From positions 1 through 50,408 of the forward strand of contig NZ_RHHS01000041.1 in the NCBI RefSeq assembly GCF_003710935.1: a stretch of DNA of 50,408 nucleotides. The letters are read 5' to 3'. The notes under the pieces were generated by a model. The model ran no database searches. It saw only the letters and a program-made list of their open reading frames with translations, and had not been told where the DNA came from. A program made the position numbers and the translations under genes. Numbering within the stretch: position 1 is the stretch's first letter; every line of letters starts with the position of its first letter. Source of the stretch: Brevibacillus gelatini. GTDB lineage: Bacteria > Bacillota > Bacilli > Brevibacillales > Brevibacillaceae. Below, in pieces: positions 43,104-50,408 of this stretch.

Positions 43104-43949
43104 ATGCACGTTTATGTAAACGGGACGATCTGTCCGGCGCACGAGGCGAGCGTATCGGTTTTGGATCACGGATTTTTGTACGGCATCGGGCTGTTTGAGA
43201 CGATGCGTGTGTACGACCGCAAACTGTTTTTGTGGGACGACCATTTTGCCCGGCTCAGCTCCGGGCTTTTGGCGTTGCAGATTCAGCCTGCATGGTCAAA
43301 AGCGGAGCTGGCGGACGCAATCATGCAAACGATTGACGCCAATGGGCTTAAGGATGCGTATGTGCGCCTCAGCGTCACCGCCGGGCCGGAAGGAGTGGGC
43401 TTGGTGACAGGCGGCTACGAGCGCCCGTCGCTGTTCGTATTTGCCAAGCCGGTCGCCCCGCTTGCCGTTCCACCCCAGCCAAAGCGGTTGCAGACGTTGG
43501 CCTTGGTGCGGCAGACTGCGGAGGGGCACCAGCGCTTCAAATCGCACAACTACCTCAACAACGCGCTGGCTCGCCAGGAACTGGGAGCGCGTACAGATAC
43601 GGAAGGGCTGTTTTTGACGCACGACGGCTTTCTCGCAGAAGGCATCGTCAGCAATCTGTTCTGGGTCAAGGACGGACAGCTGTTCACCCCTTCACTGGAT
43701 ACGGGCATTCTCGATGGAGTGACCCGCCGCCATGTTTTGCGCCTGGCAAAACAGTTGGCGATCCCGACAACGGAAGGACGGTATCGGTTGGAAGCGTTGT
43801 TTGCGGCGGATGAGGTTTTCACCACCAACTCCGTGCAGGAAATCGTCCCGGTAGCAGAAGTAGACGGCCAACCAGTCGAATCGACCTACGGAAAATTCAC
43901 ACGTGAACTGCACTTGGCCTATCGTCAGTCTGTAGCGACTGGAATGTAA
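43104..43949 (+). CDS. pabC: 4-amino-4-deoxychorismate lyase
   Basis: 281 residues from ATG 43104 (GGGAGAGGG upstream). PLP class IV fold: VLDHGFLYGIGLFETMRVY, pyridoxal Lys146 in RFKSHNYLNN, and ADEVFTTNSVQEIVPV. It releases pyruvate from aminodeoxychorismate to give p-aminobenzoate. PabC and branched-chain or D-amino acid aminotransferases look alike; the following folP settles it. Confidence 0.92.
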   Translation: MHVYVNGTICPAHEASVSVLDHGFLYGIGLFETMRVYDRKLFLWDDHFARLSSGLLALQIQPAWSKAELADAIMQTIDANGLKDAYVRLSVTAGPEGVGLVTGGYERPSLFVFAKPVAPLAVPPQPKRLQTLALVRQTAEGHQRFKSHNYLNNALARQELGARTDTEGLFLTHDGFLAEGIVSNLFWVKDGQLFTPSLDTGILDGVTRRHVLRLAKQLAIPTTEGRYRLEALFAADEVFTTNSVQEIVPVAEVDGQPVESTYGKFTRELHLAYRQSVATGM

Positions 43950-44002
43950 TTTGTGGTATGCTACTAATCAACATGCGAAGACGGAAAAAAGGGAGTAGGT
44001 CC

Positions 44003-45190
44003 ATGAAGTACAATCCATTTCGAATCCATGCGGCAACCGTTGACGAGATGCTGGCGGAGCTTGCCCAGCGGGGGATTTTTGGCGACCAGGCCGAGCAGTT
44101 GGCCGAGTGGAGAACGGGTCTGATGATCCACGTGGAAAACTTGCGTGCAGCCGCTGCGGAAAAAGTGCGGCTGGACATGCTCTCGGTCGGGGCCGACGCC
44201 GTTGTGTCCGGGCAGCCGGGTACAACTGACAAAGTTCGGCTGCTTTTACTTGCGGGACCAAAGCAGTTGGAGCAGGCGCTGTCGCAGCTGGAACAACGGG
44301 ATGAGGAACTTGCAGCCGTGGCGGCAGAGGTACGGGAGGTTTTGGCGATGCCTGGGCGGCTGCGGGCCAGACGGGAGCTGCATTGCGGTCGTTACACCCT
44401 TCCGCTTGGCGAACGGACGCTGGTAATGGGCATCCTCAATGTGACGCCCGATTCCTTTTCGGACGGAGGACGCTTCGTGGACCTTGACCACGCTGTGGCG
44501 CAGGCGCGCGCGATGGTCGAAGCGGGAGCGGACATCATCGACGTCGGGGGCGAGTCTACGCGTCCGGGAGCGGAGCCGGTCGGGGAGGCGGAGGAACTGG
44601 ACAGGGTGCTGCCAGTGATTCGTCGTTTGTCCGCGGAGCTGTCTGTCCCGCTGTCCATCGACACGTACAAAGCCGCTGTAGCGGAGCGCGCGCTCGATGC
44701 CGGGGCGCATATCATCAATGACGTTTGGGGAGCAAAACGCGATCCGCGCATGGCGGAGGTGGCTGCCCAGCGCGGGGTGCCGATTATTTTGATGCACAAC
44801 CGCACAGATACGGACTACCGGGACTTTTACTCCGATTTTGTCAGAGACTTGCGCGAGTCTGTGCAAATTGCCCTGCAAGCGGGTGTGCGCGAGGAGCAGA
44901 TTATTCTCGATCCGGGGATCGGCTTTGTCAAAACGGTCGAGCAAAATCTTGAAACGATGCGCCGACTCGACGATCTCGTCGCTCTCGGGTATCCGGTCCT
45001 GCTCGCGACCTCGCGCAAACGGATGATCGGCCACGTCCTCGACCTTCCGGTGGACGAGCGGGTGGAAGGGACAGCAGCGACGGTTGCGCTCGGTGTCGCC
45101 AAAGGCTGCCACATGGTGCGGGTGCACGATGTCAAAGAGATGAAGCGGGTTGCGAAGATGATGGACGCGATGCTGAAGGGAGGCATTTGA
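44003..45190 (+). CDS. folP: Dihydropteroate synthase with N-terminal extension
   Basis: 395 residues from ATG 44003 (GGGAGTAGG). The catalytic TIM barrel occupies about 130-390: MGILNVTPDSFSDGG, DVGGESTRPGA, SIDTYKA, INDVWGAKRDP, DPGIGFVKT, SRKRMIG and VRVHDV. It joins p-aminobenzoate to the pterin pyrophosphate. The first about 130 residues (DEMLAELAQRGIFGDQAEQL...) are extra compared with the roughly 280-residue enzyme; similar long forms exist in some other Firmicutes. Sulfonamide target. Confidence 0.95.
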   Translation: MKYNPFRIHAATVDEMLAELAQRGIFGDQAEQLAEWRTGLMIHVENLRAAAAEKVRLDMLSVGADAVVSGQPGTTDKVRLLLLAGPKQLEQALSQLEQRDEELAAVAAEVREVLAMPGRLRARRELHCGRYTLPLGERTLVMGILNVTPDSFSDGGRFVDLDHAVAQARAMVEAGADIIDVGGESTRPGAEPVGEAEELDRVLPVIRRLSAELSVPLSIDTYKAAVAERALDAGAHIINDVWGAKRDPRMAEVAAQRGVPIILMHNRTDTDYRDFYSDFVRDLRESVQIALQAGVREEQIILDPGIGFVKTVEQNLETMRRLDDLVALGYPVLLATSRKRMIGHVLDLPVDERVEGTAATVALGVAKGCHMVRVHDVKEMKRVAKMMDAMLKGGI

Positions 45191-45192
45191 CG

Positions 45193-45564
45193 TTGGACAA
45201 AATTTACTTCAACGGCATGTCGTTTTACGGCTATCACGGCGTGTTTGGAGCAGAAGCGGAGCTGGGCCAGCGTTTTTACGTCGACCTGGAGCTTTTTGCC
45301 GACTTGTCGCTGGCAGGCGCAAGCGATGAACTGCAACACACGATCAATTACGCCGATATTTATACTTGTGTGCAAAAAATTGTCGAGGGCGAACGGTTCA
45401 ATCTGGTGGAAAAACTGACGGCTGTCATTGCCGAACGGCTTTTGACGCAATTTCCTCTGCAAGAGGTCAAAGTCAAGGTGACCAAGCCGAACCCGCCGAT
45501 CAACGGGCACTATGAATCTGTCGCCATTGAGATGACGCGCAAAAGAGAGGATTTTGCTTCATGA
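45193..45564 (+). CDS. folB: Dihydroneopterin aldolase
   Basis: 123 residues from TTG 45193, nine bases after AAGGGAGG; TTG 45187 overlapping the folP stop is possible. DKIYFNGMSFYGYHGVFGAE carries the conserved YGYHG, and EKLTAVIAERLL and KVTKPNPPI follow. It makes 6-hydroxymethyldihydropterin, the FolK substrate. Four-base overlap with folK. Confidence 0.95.
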   Translation: MDKIYFNGMSFYGYHGVFGAEAELGQRFYVDLELFADLSLAGASDELQHTINYADIYTCVQKIVEGERFNLVEKLTAVIAERLLTQFPLQEVKVKVTKPNPPINGHYESVAIEMTRKREDFAS

Positions 45565-46091
45565 GTGTGACAGCGTATCTGGGGCTTGGCTCGAACCAGG
45601 GGGATCGGGCAGAGAATCTGCGTCAGGCGATCCGCAAGCTTGATGCGCAAGCAGGGATTCGCGTACTGCGTGTATCGCCTGTTTACGAAACAGAGCCGTT
45701 CGGCTACGTCGAACAAGAGGTGTTTTTGAATATGGCCGTAGCGGTGGAAACAGACCTTTCCCCGGAGCAGCTTCTGGAAACGGCTTTGGCAGTGGAGCGG
45801 GAGCTGGGGCGTGTTCGCACGATCCGCTGGGGACCGCGTACAATAGACATTGATCTTCTCTTGTACGGCACATCCTCCGTCTCGTTGGAGCATCTCGTCA
45901 TCCCGCATCCGGGACTTAGCCTGCGTGCGTTTGTGCTCGTTCCATTGCGCGATATTTGGGAGGGCGGAGTTTTGCCCGGCCACGATCAGACTATTGACCA
46001 TTATCTTTTCTTATTGGCAGAAGATCACAAGGGGGTACGAGAGTGGGGAGCAATCAACTGGGAAATCGGATCAGATCCTTCCGCAAGCTAA
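45561..46091 (+). CDS. folK: Hydroxymethyldihydropterin pyrophosphokinase
   Basis: 176 residues. AYLGLGSNQGDRAENLRQAI, SPVYETEPFGY, FLNMAVAVET and RWGPRTIDIDLLLYG are the HPPK signatures. Makes the pyrophosphate used by FolP. Its last 49 bases are shared with the regulator gene at 46043 in another frame. Confidence 0.95.
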   Translation: MSVTAYLGLGSNQGDRAENLRQAIRKLDAQAGIRVLRVSPVYETEPFGYVEQEVFLNMAVAVETDLSPEQLLETALAVERELGRVRTIRWGPRTIDIDLLLYGTSSVSLEHLVIPHPGLSLRAFVLVPLRDIWEGGVLPGHDQTIDHYLFLLAEDHKGVREWGAINWEIGSDPSAS

Positions 46092-46252
46092 AAGGGTATA
46101 CACAGCAGTCGCTATCGGAAAAGCTGGGGGTATCACTGTCGTTTGTCGGATCGCTTGAGCGGGGAACCCGCACGCCGACAGAGCCGGTCCTGCGCAAGAT
46201 CGCCAGCACTTTACAGGTCGACTACGAAGAATTATGTGCTATAAATAAATGA
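46043..46252 (+). CDS. yazB: Small XRE-family DNA-binding protein (YazB-like)
   Basis: 69 residues from GTG 46043 with AAGGGGG seven bases upstream. Almost all of it is a Cro/XRE helix-turn-helix: NRIRSFRKLKGYTQQSLSEK, LGVSLSFVGSLERGTRTPT. The place after folK is that of B. subtilis yazB. Overlaps folK by 49 bases. Targets unknown. Confidence 0.85.
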   Translation: MGSNQLGNRIRSFRKLKGYTQQSLSEKLGVSLSFVGSLERGTRTPTEPVLRKIASTLQVDYEELCAINK

Positions 46253-46320
46253 TAGACTGTTTGGATGAGTCTCTTCCTCTCCAATAACCCGTGAATCGGG
46301 AACAAGGAGGTTGAAAATAG

Positions 46321-47349
46321 ATGAAAATCGGTAACGTTGAATTGAAAAACAACGTCGTTCTCGCCCCGATGGCAGGTGTGTGCAACCCTGCTTTTCGTTT
46401 GATTGCCAAAGAGTTTGGTACCGGACTGGTGTGCGCGGAGATGGTCAGCGACAAAGGAATCGTCCACGGCAACAAAAAGACGATTGATATGCTGTATGTC
46501 GATGAGCGCGAGAAACCGCTAAGCTTGCAGATTTTTGGCGGCGACAAGGAAACGTTGGTAGAAGCGGCGAAGTATGTAGACCAACATACAAATGCAGACA
46601 TTATCGACATCAACATGGGGTGTCCCGTTCCGAAAGTTACGAGCTGCGACGCAGGTGCCCGCCTGCTGCTCGATCCGAATAAAATCTACGAGGTTGTTTC
46701 GGCTGTAGTGGATGCCGTGGAAAAGCCGGTTACGGTGAAAATGCGTCTGGGCTGGGACGAAGAGCACCTGTACGTGGTGGAAAACGCTCAGGCTGTTGAG
46801 CGCGCAGGCGGCAAGGCAATCGCAGTCCACGGCCGCACGCGTGTGCAAATGTACAAAGGGCATGCAGACTGGAACTGGATCGGACGCGTGAAGCAAGCTG
46901 TTTCGATTCCGGTCATTGGCAATGGCGATGTCGCGTCACCGGAGGATGCAAAACGCATGCTCGATACGACAGGCTGCGATGGCGTCATGATCGGACGTGC
47001 CGCACTTGGCAATCCGTGGATGCTGTATCGGACGGTCCAGTACCTGACGACAGGCGAGCTCGTACCCGAGCCTTCCGTGCGCGAAAAGATCGAGATTTGT
47101 CTGTTGCACGCCGAGCGTCTGATTGCGCTGAAAGGTCCGCGCGTAGGCGTGCTGGAAATGCGCAAGCACGCAGCGTGGTATTTGAAAGGGTTGCGCGGCT
47201 CGACCCATACGAAAAACCTGGTGAATGCCGTGGAGACGGAAGAAGAGCTTCGTCGGGTTTTGACTGACTATGTCGACTGGGTTGAAAACTACGCAGATGA
47301 CCTGGAGGAGCCTCTGGAATCGGCACGTGATGAGGCTGTCAGCTACTAA
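46321..47349 (+). CDS. dusB: tRNA-dihydrouridine synthase DusB
   Basis: 342 residues, AAGGAGG ten bases before ATG. FMN-binding barrel: [40 protein letters not shown] with catalytic Cys109, [28 protein letters not shown] and [13 protein letters not shown]. It reduces uridines in the tRNA D-loop. Same position as in Bacillus, upstream of lysS. Confidence 0.95.
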   Translation: MKIGNVELKNNVVLAPMAGVCNPAFRLIAKEFGTGLVCAEMVSDKGIVHGNKKTIDMLYVDEREKPLSLQIFGGDKETLVEAAKYVDQHTNADIIDINMGCPVPKVTSCDAGARLLLDPNKIYEVVSAVVDAVEKPVTVKMRLGWDEEHLYVVENAQAVERAGGKAIAVHGRTRVQMYKGHADWNWIGRVKQAVSIPVIGNGDVASPEDAKRMLDTTGCDGVMIGRAALGNPWMLYRTVQYLTTGELVPEPSVREKIEICLLHAERLIALKGPRVGVLEMRKHAAWYLKGLRGSTHTKNLVNAVETEEELRRVLTDYVDWVENYADDLEEPLESARDEAVSY

Positions 47350-47370
47350 AATGGTTGTTTGTTCCAGACA

Positions 47371-47399
47371 TTGACAAGGGTTCCTTCATATCCTATAAT
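47371..47399 (+). promoter_or_regulatory. Consensus SigA promoter ahead of greA
   Basis: TTGACA at 47371-47376, 17-base spacer, TATAAT at 47394-47399: a perfect SigA promoter 22 bases after dusB. Transcription would begin near 47406, giving a leader of about 160 bases for greA. Confidence 0.85.
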
Positions 47400-47419
47400 A
47401 CTCCGTAATATTGGGAGCC

Positions 47420-47446
47420 AAGCTGCCAGTTTACTCTGGCAGCTTT
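47420..47446 (+). terminator. Hairpin in the greA leader
   Basis: Perfect 10-bp stem AAGCTGCCAG / CTGGCAGCTT, six-base loop, followed by TACCTTTG. About 14 bases after the predicted start of the greA transcript. It may end dusB transcripts, or attenuate the promoter just upstream. Confidence 0.6.
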
Positions 47447-47565
47447 ACCTTTGAACCCTCACAGTTGGTTGTGTTCTGCTGTATATTGTATAGAACAACT
47501 ACATATAATCCTTTGTACTTTACCCAGTGCAAATGGAATCATTTTTTAAACGGGGGAATTGAATC

Positions 47566-48042
47566 ATGTCTGAAAAAGAAGTTTTCCTGACACCAGAAGG
47601 TTTGACAAAACTGGAGCAAGAGCTTGAAGATTTGAAAACGGTTAAACGCAAGGAAGTTGCTGCAAGGATTAAAGAAGCGATCAGCTTTGGAGATATCAGT
47701 GAGAACTCTGAATACGAAGAAGCGAAGAATGAGCAGGCGTTCATCGAAGGCCGCATTCTGACGCTGGAAAAAATGCTTCGCAAGGCCACCATCATCACCA
47801 ATGATGACGTGAACACAGGTGTAGTAAGCGTCGGCTCAACAGTAAAGCTGAAAGACCTGGAGTTTGGCGACATCGTCGATTACACAATCGTAGGCTCTGC
47901 CGAATCCGATCCGATGAACAACAAGATTTCCAACGAGTCTCCTGTAGGTCAGGCGCTTTTGGGCAAGACCAAGGGCGCGATTGTAGACGTGAACGTACCA
48001 GCAGGCGTCATTCAGTACGAAATCCTCGATATTAACATGTAA
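47566..48042 (+). CDS. greA: Transcription elongation factor GreA
   Basis: 158 residues, the standard GreA size. N-terminal coiled coil ([40 protein letters not shown] with the acidic tip DISENSEY) and FKBP-like C-terminal domain ([18 protein letters not shown]). It enters the RNA polymerase channel and triggers cleavage of backtracked RNA. ATG follows ACGGGGGAATTG. In B. subtilis greA is elsewhere. Confidence 0.96.
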   Translation: MSEKEVFLTPEGLTKLEQELEDLKTVKRKEVAARIKEAISFGDISENSEYEEAKNEQAFIEGRILTLEKMLRKATIITNDDVNTGVVSVGSTVKLKDLEFGDIVDYTIVGSAESDPMNNKISNESPVGQALLGKTKGAIVDVNVPAGVIQYEILDINM

Positions 48043-48054
48043 GCAGTTTATCAT

Positions 48055-48078
48055 GGCGTACCTTTTACAAGGTACGCC
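48055..48078 (+). terminator. Hairpin after greA
   Basis: Perfect stem GGCGTACCTT / AAGGTACGCC with a TTAC loop; the following GTATCGCTATTTG is only moderately T-rich. Likely a weak terminator before lysS. A TACAAT at 48101-48106 may be the lysS -10. Confidence 0.5.
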
Positions 48079-48110
48079 GTATCGCTATTTGATTGTATTG
48101 TACAATATAG

Positions 48111-49664
<1,554 letters not shown>

Positions 49665-49670
49665 TTGCAG

Positions 49671-49711
49671 AAAAGCCGTTTGAATCACTTTCAAGCGGCT
49701 TTTATTTTTTT
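49671..49711 (+). terminator. Terminator of lysS
   Basis: AAAAGCCGTTTGAA / TTTCAAGCGGCTTTT with a short loop, then ATTTTTTT. Confidence 0.9.
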
Positions 49712-49713
49712 AC

Positions 49714-49742
49714 TTGCACTAAACGGTGTATAGTGGTACATT
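49714..49742 (+). promoter_or_regulatory. rRNA promoter P1 candidate
   Basis: TTGCAC at 49714-49719, 17-base spacer, TACATT at 49737-49742 with TGG before it. Upstream of the second rRNA promoter. Confidence 0.5.
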
Positions 49743-49860
49743 AATAACTGTTCTTTTCTCATGCGTAAATCAATGACAACTCCTCACAAAATAATGCTTG
49801 CTTTTGTGTAGGGGTATGTGATAGATTAGTGAAGTCGCCGTTAAACAACTTAAAAAGTGG

Positions 49861-49889
49861 TTGACACGACTTGGACAACCTGATACAAT
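49861..49889 (+). promoter_or_regulatory. rRNA promoter P2
   Basis: TTGACA at 49861-49866, 17-base spacer, TACAAT at 49884-49889 with TGA before it, and an A-rich stretch upstream (49850s) that may act as an UP element. About 100 bases before 16S. Confidence 0.85.
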
Positions 49890-49908
49890 GAAGAGGTTGT
49901 TGTGAAAA

Positions 49909-49927
49909 TGCTCTTTGAAAACTGAAC
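49909..49927 (+). promoter_or_regulatory. boxA-type antitermination site in the rRNA leader
   Basis: TGCTCTTTGAAAACTGAAC, the sequence common in rRNA leaders of Bacillales and bound by the Nus factors. Confidence 0.75.
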
Positions 49928-49989
49928 AGCGAAAGCGTTGATGAGTCTATCATTTTTAATGATTTACCAGCTTTGAACCAGTACCAAAC

Positions 49990-50408
<419 letters not shown>

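Overview
The window is a chromosomal segment of a Gram-positive spore-former-type bacterium of the Bacillales, most probably Brevibacillus. The evidence is the hslO-yacD-cysK-pabBA / pabC-folP-folB-folK-dusB-lysS-16S rRNA order known from Bacillus relatives, A/G-rich Shine-Dalgarno sites with frequent GTG/TTG starts, and the 5' part of a 16S rRNA gene. All intact genes read on the + strand.

Layout. (1) 177-7300: a compact, complete-looking Tad/Flp pilus locus: CpaB-like, TadZ, TadA, TadB, TadC, Flp pilin, TadV peptidase and two TadE-like pseudopilins, mostly joined by 4-bp overlaps. (2) 7386-9310: three unrecognised genes. (3) 9312-17370: a second, strongly diverged Tad-like machine. It has two ParA/TadZ-like proteins that have lost the P-loop lysines, a SAF/CpaB-like protein, a TadA-like ATPase, TadB- and TadC-like membrane proteins, and then a run of seven very small or medium single-membrane-segment proteins, several below 70 residues. 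It has no prepilin peptidase or classical Flp of its own. This is the best candidate for an undescribed system. (4) 17593-18147: a DUF3870-like gene followed by short tandem repeats and a terminator with a duplicated arm.

(5) 18376-26197: a dpp/ykf operon for murein-peptide uptake and recycling: two permeases, ATPase, binding lipoprotein, L-Ala-D/L-Glu epimerase, NlpC/P60 endopeptidase and a second ATPase. (6) 26443-27387: a sigma-70-family factor close to SigA but not SigA. (7) 27540-32588: hslO, a parvulin-type foldase, cysK, pabB and pabA. (8) 32603-42927: about 10 kb that separates pabA from pabC. It contains a phoX-tatA-tatC operon behind a good PhoP-box array, two decayed genes (a JetD/DUF2220-like gene on the minus strand and an oligopeptide-binding lipoprotein), an AraC regulator with an MFS transporter, and an ascorbate-family PTS in which the EIIA domain is found only inside the regulator. 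(9) 43104-49664: pabC, folP, folB, folK, a small XRE regulator, dusB, greA and lysS. (10) 49714-50408: rRNA promoters, boxA and the beginning of 16S rRNA.

Functional themes are envelope-spanning Tad-like secretion/pilus machinery, peptidoglycan peptide salvage, p-aminobenzoate/folate synthesis, and twin-arginine export of a phosphatase under phosphate control. Assignments come from reading motifs and gene order; no database search was possible.
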